From Sternotherus odoratus (lineage: Eukaryota; Chordata; Testudines; Kinosternidae), in NCBI GenBank assembly GCA_032164245.1, contig JAVMKO010000010.1, forward strand, positions 46,212,848 through 46,276,847: DNA of 64,000 bases. The letters run 5' to 3'. Below, one piece after another: positions 21,723-32,954 of this stretch; position 1 is the first letter of the stretch, and each line of letters opens with the position of its first letter. Position numbers and translations under genes: made by a program. The notes under the pieces were generated by a model. That model did not search any database and had not been told where the DNA came from. It was given only the letters and a program-made list of their open reading frames with translations.

Positions 21723-22504
21723 CTCCAAGAACTAAGGATATACTTGTTTTAAAGGCACTTTTAAGGATGTTTTCCCTGCTGTTAAATGGTTTGGTCTGAA
21801 AGGGACAAGTTTAAAATATCAAGCAATTGCTTAAAGTTATGGTTTTATTGTTTGTTGGTTTAAATCTCTTAGGTTAGTTTGCTGAGACTTACAAAGGAGA
21901 GCATGCAGATAGCATTAGTTAAAATCCAAAATATGAGTTCTTGAGATCTCAGTAAAAAGTTTAGACTTATTAAAATAATGTGCACTTATTTATATTAAAG
22001 AACAGAAGGTGAAATACAGTCTTATTTGGAATCTCACCATTTCTTTAGGGCTTACAATAGAACAGGAGACAGGAGAGCCAGTTTATTTGATTCATGAAGG
22101 CATACAAATGTGCAGCTTCTAAGTTTGGGTGAAAGCCGGGATGAAACACATTCTCCATGGTATATTTGATTCATAAAGCAAATAGATTTGGGAATAGAAC
22201 TGGACTTCTTGGAGTAAACAGAAAACTTGTTCCCTAATTTAACATGCTGTTCGTGACTGGTTTAAACTCACAGCTTCCCTGCTCATCTCTTGATTGGGAT
22301 TCACTTACAGAATGCAGTATGCCACCTTGCATAGGAAGGCAAGATGTTACTGTGATCCAAGGACCTCTTGATGCCAACTGGCAGAGGGTTCTGGGCTTCT
22401 GCCAGTCGGAAGTGACAGAACCTATAGAGGAACTCCAGATGGTGGCAGCTAGCAGAAGGAATTACTGCCAAGCTTAAATCCCTATCTCCCTGAAAAGCAT
22501 GGGG

Positions 22505-23230
22505 ACTACGCAAACGTTTTTGAAAATAACAATGAGGACTTGCTGCCTCTGCACCGACACTACGACTACCCTATAGATCTGCAACCCAGGAGGAAGATCT
22601 CTTATGGACTGATCAATGTCCGAGCTTGAATTGGCAGCCCTTCATGAAAACCTGACCAAGGGCTTCATCTGGCACTCCACCTTGCCAGCCGGGCTACAGT
22701 CTTTTTTGTCAAGAAAAATAACAAAACGCAACGCCTTTGCGTAGATCGGTGGGCTCGAAACCATGTAAAAGTCTGAAATGGGTATCCTGTGCCCTTAATA
22801 TCACAGGATATCACAGGATTAGTAGATTGTGTGCAGTCCGCCAAAGTCTTTAACTTAATGCACCTCAGGTCAGGGACGAATGGAACACCACATTTTGAAC
22901 CTGCTATGAGCACTTCAAATATTTAGTAATGCCATTCAGGTTGACTAATGGTCCAGCATCCTTTCTCAACACTTTGTGAATCACACGTATTTAGAGACCT
23001 CCTGAATCAAGTATGCAGTCATCTATCTTGATATCTGAAAACACAAGTATGTCAGTCTTGAGGAGCATTGTTATCACATTCATTCCATCCTGAAAGGAGA
23101 ACAAAAGCATGGCCTGTTTGCAAAGTTGGAAAAATGCACCTTTGACCAGTGCTCTACAGAATTTTTGGGTTACATCCTCCCCCTAGAGGGTGTTAATATG
23201 TACCCCCAGAAGGTGGAAACCATTACACTA
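22505..23230 (+). pseudogene. Ty3/gypsy reverse transcriptase remnant
   Basis: In broken frames one reads ELAALHENLTKGFIWHSTLP (the RT N-terminal ...NLxKGFIxPSxSPxG motif), then FNLMHLRSG, HFKYLVMPFRLTNGPASFLN (the MPFGLTNAPATFQ motif) and later WRGILLSHSFHPE-like finger sequence. Many stops and at least three frameshifts. Catalytic YLDD was not identified with confidence. No flanking LTR was proven. Confidence 0.75.
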
Positions 23231-23235
23231 TTACC

Positions 23236-23520
23236 TTTATAACCAAACTTGTCCGCTCATAACAAAAATCAAGTTAGGTTGACAGGATCGATTTTCCATA
23301 AACCCATGTTGATTGGCATTAATTGTGTTACCCTCCTTTTCTTTATTAATCAAGTCCCATATCAGCCACTTCACTATCTTGCCCAGAATTGATGTCAGGC
23401 TGAGGGACCAATAAAGACCCAGTTGTATATGTAAGCCTTTGTTTCCAAAATTTCTATGTGCTGTCAGATGAATCTCTACCTTTTGTTCAATAAACGTATG
23501 CATACTTTTCCTAAAAACAA
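23236..23520 (-). pseudogene. CR1 LINE reverse transcriptase fragment
   Basis: The minus frame gives SLTSILGKIVKWLIWDLINK, then NANQHGFMENRSCQPNLI. These are CR1 RT motifs (SLTSVPGK... and QHGF...SCLTNL). It lies between the gypsy remnant and the RTE 3' end. Confidence 0.8.
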
Positions 23521-23603
23521 ATCTGAGTGGTGTTTGCTAAGCAAAGCTGTATTCCAAGGTGAACTAGTAAGCAATGGTATACTGTTCTTTGGGATCATCA
23601 TCA

Positions 23604-24983
23604 TCAATCCTCTTCACTCCCACTGGAGTATAAGGCACCAACAAATCTCCTCCATGCCTCTCGATCTTGGGCAAGCCAGCTGATTTTATTCCACGTTTTG
23701 TTCATCATCTTCAGTTCCTCTTCCACAGTTCTTCTCCAGGTACCCATTGGTCTGCCTCGCTTACGCTTTCCAGGTGGAGTCCATCTTAGGGCTATCTTCG
23801 GGTGTCTGGTGTTTTTCATTCGAAGAATGTGACCCAGCCACCCCCATCGTCGCCTTTTTAACTCATCCACAATGTTGATGATACCTGTGCATCTGCTAAT
23901 TTCCCTGTTGCTGATATGTTCTTCCCAGCGCACTCTAAGAATGCGTCGGAGGCATCTACCTTCAAATCCTCTCACTCTGCTCTCCACTTTCTTGTTGGTT
24001 CTCCATGTCTCTGCAGCATACAACAGGACAGAACGCACATTTGATTTGTAAACCTTCAGCTTGGTCTTGATCTGAAGCATCGATGACTTCCAGATGTTGT
24101 TAAGTCTGTTGAAGGCTTGTGCTGCCAAAGCAATTCTAGTGGAGACCTCTTTCTCGATGTTACTATCAGCAGATATATAACTACCCAGATATTTGAAATC
24201 CTTTACTTCCTCCAGCTCCACTCCATTAGCTGTAATCTTCTGGCTACTCTTGGTTCTCACTTTCATCATTTTGGACTTCCCAGAGTTAATCACCAGCCCG
24301 ATGCTTCAGGCAGCTTGGTTTACTCTGTCAGTTTTCTCCTGAATATCCTTCTGTGAATGTGATAGCAATGCCAAATCATCTGCGAAATCACAATCCTCCA
24401 AACGGTTGGTTAATCCCCACACCAATCCTCTTGGCCTATCCTCTGTGGTTTTTCTCATCACCCAGTCGATGACCATAAGAAAGATTACAGGCGAAATGAC
24501 ACATCCTTGCCTGACTCCTGTCCTGACCTGAAACCATTCACTCTCCTGTCCTTCGTGACGTACACAACAATGGTTCTTGACATACAGATCTTTAAAGATG
24601 TTAATGGCCTTCTGAGGGAATCCATATGCTTTTAGGATCTTCCAAAGCGATGGGTGGTGAATACTGTCAAAAGCTTTCTCGAAATCAATGTAATTGATGT
24701 AAAGCGAGGAGTTCCATTCCAATGACTGTTCCATTATAGTGCGTAGGACAAAGATTTGATCCGTGCATGACCTTCCCCTTCTAAAGCCAGACTGTTCTTC
24801 GCGAAGGATTTCATCGATTCCTGTTCTCATTCTCTGCAGCAGGACTCTGAAGAAGATCTTTCCCAGCACAGATAGTAGGTTAACACCTCTCCAGTTTCCA
24901 CATACGGTCAGATCTCCTTTCTTTGGAAGCTTTATGATGATTCCCCTTTTCCATGCATTTGGTACGGTCTCTTTTTCCCATAC
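23604..24983 (-). pseudogene. RTE reverse transcriptase and C-terminal region
   Basis: RT motifs in order: PNAWKRGIIIKLPKKGD, CGNWRGVNLLSVLGK, EEQSGFRRGRSCTDQIF, YINYIDFEKAFDSIHHPSLW (motif A, D), RTGVRQGCVISPVIF, and CDFADDLALLS (motif C, ADD). A single in-frame TGA at 24306-24308 interrupts the frame, and after it come SKMMKV, DFKYLGSYIS, GWLGHILRM and PPGKRKRGRPMGTWRRTVEE to a stop at 23604. Apart from that stop, the frame is open for about 1.4 kb, so this is a fairly young copy. Confidence 0.88.
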
Positions 24984-26085
24984 TGTCACGGTACTGAAAT
25001 AATTGGGTACCATATAGATCATTGGGGTACCAAATATTATGTGAAGGGGGTCATAACAGGTGTCTATGGCCAGGTTATGGAGGGCTGATTATAAATATGC
25101 CATTAATATGTGTGTATCTTTTTTGCAACTAAAGTTATGAATACTGAATATATGGTGCCTGTACTTCAAACTTAGGCTTGGCTTCTGGGTGAAATCTCAG
25201 ACAAGCTGTTGTTTACTTGAATGGCGTGCCTGATGGCCCATTAAAGGGCGATCAACTGCACAATGAACTCTGTCCACACCCGAGGAGCTTCGCCAGGAAT
25301 GGGACATGCCTGGGCAAAAACTGAATCGTGGAGAGTCTGGTAATTGGACCATGTGGCTGTGGACCTCCATTTTGCAACCGGACTCTGCATAAGGAGGAGG
25401 AGGGTCTTCGCCCACAGGAGGAAGTCTATAAAGCCTGGAAGAACGTCCTCCATTTGGTCTTCTACCTTCAGCCTGCAGCCTGCCCTGCTTCCAGCTCTGA
25501 ATGGACTTTGCTACAAAGGTGAACTCTGGACTAAGGTGCTGACCCATCCCTGAATGGGATGCTTTCTAAAGACTTTGATTTAAACCTGCAGTTATTCTAC
25601 CTTTGCTGCAAGCCTGAACCAAGATATTTGACATCACTGCATGTAACTGATTTCTTTTAACCATTCCTAACCCTCACCTATACCTTTTTCCTTGTATAAT
25701 AAACCTTTAGATTTTAGATTCTAAAGGATTGGCAACAGCGTGATTTGTGGGAAGATCTGATTTGTATATTGACCTGGGTCTGGGGCCTGATTCTTTGGAA
25801 TTGGGGAGAACCGTTTTCTTTATTTGGGGTATTGGTTTTCATAACCATTGGTCCCCAGGACAGGTGGCTGCTGGAGGTGATACTGGGAACCTGGAGTGTC
25901 TAAAGGAATTGCTTGTGTGACTTGTGGTTAGCCAGTGGGGTGAAACCAAAGTCTTTTCTGTTTGGCTGGTTTGGTTTGCCTTAGTGGGGAAAAGCCCCAG
26001 CTTTGGGCTGTAGTTGCCCCTTTGGAAGCAATCTGTCCTGATCTGACACTCACAGTTGGATCCCACCAGGAACAGCACCGTCACA
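24984..26085. mobile_element. Solo LTR, 1102 bp, inside the RTE element
   Basis: Ends TGTCACGGT and ACCGTCACA form a perfect 9-bp terminal inversion with TG...CA. Flanked by perfect 5-bp duplications CATAC (24979-24983 and 26086-26090). TATAATAAACC at about 25697 may be the poly-A signal of the R region. No coding content, so internal recombination has removed the rest. Removing it restores continuity between the LINE's linker and RT, proving the insertion order. Confidence 0.92.
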
Positions 26086-26090
26086 CATAC

Positions 26091-27285
26091 TTCATTTAAA
26101 AGTCCTACAAGAGTTCTTGCACTTGTCACAGGATCAGCCTTAAGCATGTCAGCAGTGATCCTGTCCTCTCCTGGCACTTTGTTATTTTTAGTTTGTCTGA
26201 TAGCTTCTTCTATTTCTTTCTTCGTAATACGCCCTCTATACATCTCAATCTGGAAGCCCATATCGGCGATGTCTGCCTCTTCCTCTGGATCTGGTCTGTT
26301 CAAGGTCTCTCTGAAGTGTTCTGCCCATCTGTTGAGTTGTTCCTCCTCTGTTGTTAACACCTTCCCGTTTTTATCCTTCACAAGTGTGGACTTACTTGTG
26401 AAACTTCCTGTGAGAGACTTAGTGATCTTATAAACTGTTCTGTTATCACTCTTATCTGCTGCCAATTGTGCCTCTCTTGCCAAATCATCTATGTACACTC
26501 TCTTGTCTTTTCTCGCGCTTCTTTTCACCGCAATATTAAGGTTTTTATATTCCTGTCTAGCCATTGTCTTATCGTTCTCACTGCCAACAAGTGTGCGCTG
26601 CTTGACTGCCTTTCTTTTCTCTATGAGCTCCCATGTAGTGTCTGAGATCCACTCTTTCCTCTGTTTTCTTTTATATCCCAGTGTGTTCTTGCTGGTTTCA
26701 AGATAGATTTTTTGGATGTTTTCACACTGGGTGTTTACGTTCTCTTCTGATAAGCCTTCCAGTAAGCTAAATCTATTGTGTAATTCTACCACAAATTTGG
26801 TCTTCACTGCTGGGTCTTTCAGTCTGCTGGAGTCTTTTCAGCTTCAGTTGAAGCTTGCACAACACAAGGTTGTGATCACTTCCTGCGTCCGCTCCTCTCA
26901 GTACTCTAACATCTCTCATGGATCTTCTCCATTTTTGATTGATGGTAATGTGATCAATTTGGTTGCGGGTTCTGTCGTTTGGGGATGTCCAAGTATACTT
27001 GTGTATTGTCTTATGCTGAAAGATACTGCCACCTATCACCAGACCATTTTCCAAACACATATCAACAAAGCGCTGCCCATTGTTATTCCTTTCTCCTATT
27101 CCTTCTTGACCCATGCAGGACTCATAGCCTTCATTGTCTGATCCTATTTTAGCATTCAGGTCACCCATTACAATTAGGACATCGTGCCGAGGTGTCTTAT
27201 CTATCTGATTTTGCAAGCTGCTGTAGAATAGGTCCTTCTCTTCTTCTGTTGCTTGCTTGATGGGTGCATAACACTGTATGAGCAT
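26091..27285 (-). pseudogene. RTE endonuclease C-terminal half and linker
   Basis: Minus frame: MLIQCYAPIKQATEEEKD, DVLIVMGDLNAKIGSDNEG, NQIDHITINQKWR, GADAGSDHNLVLCKL (the GSDH endonuclease motif). After a frameshift near 26820 the linker follows (VVELHNRFSLLEGLSEENV ... ITKKEIEEAIRQTKNNKVPG). The N-terminal part of the endonuclease is missing. Confidence 0.85.
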
Positions 27286-27289
27286 AACA

Positions 27290-27826
27290 CTGTATGGGGA
27301 CCAGGGGCTGGGGACGCTGCGGGGGGTCCAAGGAGCCTGGTTCCAGCCGGAGCGCAGGGTGCGGCTGGGCCAGTCCCGGGAGAGAGGGACACTTCCCCAG
27401 CTGGGGGCGCCAGCCAGGGACCGGAGCCCGGCGCCGCCGCTGCCGCAGGGTCTCGGGCAGGGCCAATCGGGAGCTCTCCAGCCCGCCCCGGGACCCCTCT
27501 GCCCCCGGCCGGCAGCGCCAGGTGCGAACCAGGCCCGGCTCCCCCTTACTTCAGGCTCTGGCTGCGGCAGGCCTGGGCCCGGCTCCACTCACATCCTCCG
27601 CCGGGCCTGGGCGGGCTCCAATCCCCTGGCGCCCCCGCTCCTGGGCCGGCCGCGGCCTCTCCGCAGCTGCCGCCTCCGAGCCCCAGGCTGCGCCGGGAGG
27701 CGCAGCGACAAGGGGGGACGACCATGGGTACAGCTGTGTACCGGCCCCCAGACTTAAGGGGGCCCCCCTGAAGTCCGGGGCCCGGTACAGCTCTACCCGT
27801 AGTACCCCCCTGTCGTGGGCCCCGTC
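27290..27826 (-). mobile_element. GC-rich hAT-like element, partial match to 40325-40833
   Basis: Read on the minus strand, it starts near 27826 with GGGGCCCACGACAGGGGGGT, then GTAGAGCTGTACCGGGCCCC. This parallels the start of the element at 40325 (GGGCCGGCGACAGGGGGGTA). It interrupts the RTE 5' side, where GCATAACACTGTATG is duplicated. The other end is not resolved. Confidence 0.6.
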
Positions 27827-28280
27827 AGGCATTACTGCTTTCGTCCTCAGCTGATCACCCATGATGAGAAGACATTTCGATAAATCTGTTGGTGTTTCTG
27901 TAGCAGGTGTTTTTTTTATGTGGCGGGTTGCTAACCCAGCGCACAACCCTCCTCCTTTCGCATTCTGGACTTGGGACCAGACAACGGTGGAGTTCCTTTG
28001 GGATCATTGGGCCTGGTAATTCTGTGAGTGTCCAGTTGGGCAGGGACTGAAGAGTACAGAAGGTACTTGAAGGATTCTTGGTTTGGTGTGTGCTTGTCAC
28101 TAACCTGTAAAAAGAGAGTGGAGCCTATAGAAGTAGTTGCTAGTGTTCCCAGTAGCTGGTGGCTTCAGGGCACTGATCCCGGACAGGCACAAACAAGGTT
28201 CACTTGTGCTAAGGGCAGGTAGTAGCGAGGTTTCTCACAAACCTGGGTACCCCCAGGGAGCATCACACTTGTGTTTTAAC
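27827..28280. other. Unidentified intron repeat, LTR-like at its 3' side
   Basis: 27830-27950 keeps an open minus frame (KTPATETPTDLSKCLLIMGD) that I cannot place, possibly more LINE. 27960-28275 ends with GGTACCCCCAGGGAGCATCACA, resembling an LTR end. No TSD was found. Confidence 0.3.
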
Positions 28281-28392
28281 TTTTTGTGTGACATTGAAAT
28301 CAAAAACGTATCTCAGAGCCTTATAAACATTCTGAAAAAATTCCAAGAAGAGTATGTGTTATCAATTAGATTGTTCCTAATTCCTGTTTCAG

Positions 28393-28487
28393 ATTCTGGC
28401 ACAGCAGTTCATGTAAAAGAAATTGAACTACAAGGACGCAGCACGCAGACTGCACCAAGCAAAATCCAACGTAAAGGATGGTGTCAG
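28393..28487 (+). CDS. KATNIP: KATNIP exon c
   Basis: Acceptor TTCCTGTTTCAG ends at 28392 and donor GTATGG begins at 28488. With the carried G the frame reads DSGTAVHVKEIELQGRS then TQTAPSKIQRKGWCQ and ends in phase 0. The TAPSK..RKGW core is conserved in vertebrate KATNIP. Confidence 0.93.
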
Positions 28488-28799
28488 GTATGGCATGGCA
28501 GGGAAGAATGTCTGCTTGGTAAACTGTTTTGGGGCAGCAACAAGTTTATTGGGAGGCCCTTTCCTGACCCTTACTACAGCCCTTAGTTCTGCAGTGTTAC
28601 ACAAGTACACAGAGAGACACACTGTGCCTGAGCAGAAGTCAGTAGGGAATTCTTACATTACTGAAATTAAAGAAAAAGAGCAGCATGTACTGGTAGTGGA
28701 TATTGCTTCCTTATGGGAGGATAGTGGTCGTCAGCCCCACAGTTCTTTACTCCACAGGGAAAAAAGTATTTTGAAAAAAAAATCTTGCAGGTGATCAGT

Positions 28800-29890
28800 T
28801 TATCAGAATTCAGTAGACTGTGTGTGAAGTAAGATGTCTTGAGCTATGACATTTTACAAGATTGGTCTGGAACTCTGAGTTTGACAAGATGGATAAATAT
28901 GGCTGCTCCCTACCACTGGTTGCAGTAGTAGCTATGGCATGGTTCAGAGGAAGTGTGTATGCCCCAGACAGCTAATATTTGTAATAGGATCCCTATGGAA
29001 AGAAGAGGGAACGTGATTTCCACCTCATGTTACTGGGGTGGGAGAAAGGGGGAAAAGGCAGGAAAAGGGACTATTGATTAGACCAGGGAGCAGAAAGAAA
29101 ATATTGCTGCAGGAACCAGTTTGTGGAAGAATGAACATAATGTTTGTGTGCCTTCTAAATTATCTTCCCTCAGTGACTTATTTTGCTTATTTTCAAAGAT
29201 TTTAAGATCAGAAGGGACCATTATGCTCATATAGTCTGACCTCCTGTATGAACAGGCCATAGAATTAATCAAAATTTGTAAATTTTACAGTTCTAGCCTG
29301 GACTGATTTTAAAGCTATTGAAATAACTGATTTCAGTTATTTTTACCATTAGTTTTACCACTAGTGGGAACAGGATCAAATCCTATGTAAGGAACATTGC
29401 TCAAACTAAATTAAATCCTACCAAAGAGCAGATTGCTAGACATTTTTAAAAAACCAAATTTTTTCCTTATTAGGTTTATACTTTCATACTATCATTATTA
29501 ATATTAATGACTATCATTAGTCATTCCTGGGTTCAGGCTATAAAAAATCCTTATGCATTTAAAGTTTATAGTATATAATAAAATTGAGGACTCTACAGAA
29601 CATAGTTTAAATCCTAGTTGTACTGATAATTTCATACATGTGAATTATGCAAAGCACTGAGCTATTCTGACATATTACACTATTTTTCTATTTAAGTGAC
29701 TTTGATATGTAATGAGCTTAAGTAACTTGTTATAAATGAGATAAATGGCAACTAGCAGGTTTCTAGCAATCTGTTCCATTACTTTCTTTTCGGGAAGGTG
29801 CTTTTCTCTTTTGACGTCAAATGGTATTTAAAAATAAAGTGAAGATAGAGTTCACTAAACTTCACATGATAGGGAATCCACTGCATCCCT
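28800..29890 (+). other. KATNIP intron, little content apart from a CR1 tail piece
   Basis: A short piece at about 29195-29300 (AGATCAGAAGGGACCATTAT then GTCTGACCTCCTGTATGA) is a familiar CR1 3' fragment. Otherwise AT-rich sequence with no recognisable gene. Confidence 0.5.
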
Positions 29891-29894
29891 ACAT

Positions 29895-30260
29895 AACTGC
29901 TTTAATGGTTAATTACCTTCACTGTTACGCGTTTGTACTTTATTTCTAATCTGAATTTGTCTAGCGTTAACTTCCAGCCACTGGATCGTCTTATGTTTCT
30001 TGTCTGCTAAATTAAAGAGCCCTTTACTATCAAAAAATTCTTTCCTCCCACCCCTTTGTAGGTACTTGTAGACCACAATCAAGTTGTGGTCTTAACCTTC
30101 TCTTGGGTAAACTAAATAGACTGAGCATTTTAAGCTTATCATTATAAAGCATGATTTCCCAATTTCAATTCATACCTAGGGACTCTTTTTTTCTCTAATT
30201 TTTCCAACATCTTCTTTGAAGTGTTCACACCAGAACTGTACACAATATCCAATAATAGGT
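29895..30260 (-). mobile_element. CR1-like LINE 3' fragment
   Basis: CTGAATTTGTCTAGCGTTAA, CTTCCAGCCACTGGATCGTC, AAATTAAAGAGCCCTTTACT and TTCTCTTGGGTAAACTAAAT parallel 45100-45415 and 59520-59740. Degenerate, no frame. Confidence 0.6.
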
Positions 30261-30674
30261 TCCCGATTGACAACACAGAAGTAATGATACCACCCTGTTC
30301 TTACTTGATATTCCCCTGCTTACACATCAAAGGATCAGGTTCACGCTTTTAACCAATGCATTGTGAGCAGGATGGTTAACGTGGAGACACTGCAACATTG
30401 CTACTTACATTGGTGCAATCCGATCGATTCAGCTCTATAGTGCAAATGCAGCCATTGCTAATACTGGTAACAATAGTAGATACAATTTCAGATGGGAGAG
30501 CACTTTTAAGTTAATGGTATCCCTTTAAAATTAGGGAAGGAATATTTTTCCAGTTACATTTGAAAGTTTATATCTAATATGTATGGATATAGCATTGTAT
30601 GAAGCATGTGATAACTGCATACTTAGTGTGCTAATAACAGAAGAAAAATGTGATTTGTTTGTTTCTTTTTATAG

Positions 30675-30806
30675 AAACCTGTGCAGATTAAAACAGAAAG
30701 TGGCTCTAGACTCTGCATTTCACCTCCTCTGGAGTACTCTGATGATTTTGAACCTTATGAAAGCTTGAATATGGAGACAAAAGACTATCATATTAGTTGT
30801 TCCCAG
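30675..30806 (+). CDS. KATNIP: KATNIP exon d
   Basis: Acceptor TTTTTATAG ends at 30674 and donor GTACAG begins at 30807. Encodes KPVQIKTESGSRLCISPP then LEYSDDFEPYESLNMETK and DYHISCSQ, 44 codons, phase 0 in and out. The YSDDFE motif is a KATNIP hallmark. A symmetric exon that can be skipped without a frameshift. Confidence 0.95.
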
Positions 30807-32549
30807 GTACAGACTTCTGCTGTGGCATTGTTCATGATCAAATGTGAGTCTAAATGAAAGTGAGCTCAGTCGCCGTAGTTTTGGCATCTGAATACCACCA
30901 ATACTCACTAATTCAAGCAAACCCATACTATATGTGGATAACTAGGGTATTTGGGAGTGGTTAAAAGTGACATCAGAAGGGTCAAAATTGAAAACATTGA
31001 ATGTATCATTTAAAAAGCATTAGTTAAATCTAATTGCAGTCTACAACACAATTATGATTTAAGTATTTTAGTATGTCTTTTGCATGGTGTCACTACAGGG
31101 CAGAATTTAGGTTTCTGCTGAAGGAAAGCTTTCAGCCCTTAGAATGATTGTCCACAAAGATTCCACTCTCCCAATTTTTTGTCAATGGCAAACTTTGTCA
31201 GTGATGATTTTATGTTCTCTTCCAGGTCATTGATAACTATGTTAGTAGTTAAGAACTTTATAGTATTCTTCATCATATAATTTTGACCGATTTCTCCTCA
31301 CTCCCCCTGCTTCTGGTTTATGTCCTACCCCATGTCTCCTAGTGTGGTTGACCATTTTGAAAAAATATGTATGGGAGCTTAAGGTGATTTGTATATGTAG
31401 TTTTTTACATGTTAAGGTTAGAAGAAAATAGGGTTTTTTACACACTATTAGAGAAATATAATTTTGTCGGTTTTTAGATAATTTACAAAATAACATGGTT
31501 TATCACAAAGTGGTAAAGGAAAAATGTCAGAAAAGAAAGTTTTAAAACTGCACTAAAGGAATAAGTTTTAATACACAAACATGTAAACAAACCTCATTAG
31601 AGAAAAAATAATCTTTATTCATTTTCTGAAATAAAGGTTGTGACACTGGCTGACCAGGACTGCCTGCTTTTGCCATGGCTTTAGGCCTCAGCTGAGCACT
31701 GATAAATTAATCACTGGAAACTAGTCTACACTATGTACTGGTATGGTTGCGATGGGTATTGGACTTATAACAATGTGTTTGGTGTTTAGACTTTAGAAAA
31801 TTCTTGTAAGTTGCTGCATGCATTAACCTCACTTTTAATATCTTTATCATATGCTATAAGGTAATATTTTATTTTTTGCTTTGTATCTGTAAAACATATT
31901 TACTCTGAATTGAGTCAGGAGGAATCCTCTCCTGCCCATCAAGAAGGCCTGTCAGAAGAACTAAATTGGCCATTGTGGGACATCACAATACAAAGACTTA
32001 GTTAAGTGCCCAGTTAAACCTATGAAGAGGCTTATGTGCAAAAGAGTTTGTCCCATCAGCTTGAATTCTGGAAAAAATAAATAAAAATAGCCGACAAGAA
32101 AATTTTTCATCTTTTGCTGTTTGGACTCTCACAGGGCCAGAGCTTTGAAACAGATATAAAGATTCCTAGCATTAACCTGGGTTAGCCCTAAAAGACATTC
32201 AGCGCTGACAGATTAGTGTAATTCTGACAGCTTTTGAAACCAGAGACCTTAACTCATTTGTGTAGATATGTGTGCCTGATTTAACTTTATAATAACTCGT
32301 TCATTTCTTTTCTTAGTTAATAAATCCTTGGATACTATAGGGTTGGCTACAAGAATTGTCTTTGGTGTGAGATATAAGGTACAAATTGACCTGGGGTAAT
32401 TAACTGGCCTTTTAGGACTGGAAGTAACCTGACTATTGTGTGATCTTTTGTGTTGTAAAGTGACCATCTATCAATGCTTACCTTGTTACCCCAGGGGTCC
32501 ATTTGGGCTGTGTAGAGGCTCTAATGACTGCCAATGCTAGGTACCCTTA
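30807..32549 (+). other. KATNIP intron before Harbinger B, nothing recognised
   Basis: AT-rich intronic sequence. No splice-flanked open frame, no terminal repeat pair and no coding relic was recognised in about 1.7 kb. Confidence 0.5.
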
Positions 32550-32954
32550 GACCTTGGTTACACTGGCACTTTATAGTGCTATAAAGCCTCCAGGAGCGCT
32601 ATAACTCTGTACCCGAACACACTGGCAAGGCACATATTGCGCTAAAAGTCCGAGCTTATAGCGCTACTAGTAAACCACTAAAACACGGGGGATAAGGGCT
32701 TTTGCGCTACCGCTGTAGCACAATGGCGCGAATGTGAACACCCATTGCGCGTTAATGAGCCTCCAGCCTCCTCCAGCCTGGCCCATAATTCCCGTTCGAG
32801 CCACTCTGGCCATCAGTTTCAAACTCTTCTGTCGTGTCTTCAGGTGATCACACGTCAGACCCGCCCTTTAAATTCCCAGGGAAATTTGAAAATCCCCTTC
32901 CTGTTTGCTCCAGCCAGGCGTGGCATGCTCCTCAGGTAACCATTTTGCTTCGCC

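Larger units (their letters stand above)
23590..27290 (-). mobile_element. RTE-like LINE, 5' part lost, split by a solo LTR
   Basis: On the minus strand: AP-endonuclease C-terminal half, linker, reverse transcriptase, C-terminal domain, and a 3' end of short GAT repeats (about 23596-23607). RTE-clade LINEs typically end in such short tandem repeats. A 1.1-kb solo LTR (24984-26085) divides the linker from the RT. The 5' side is replaced near 27290 by a GC-rich element. Confidence 0.88.

Noticed and set aside
27253..27946. Pro/Ala/Arg-rich frames that look like exons
   Set aside because: GC-rich mobile element in an RTE; no in-phase splice sites with KATNIP.
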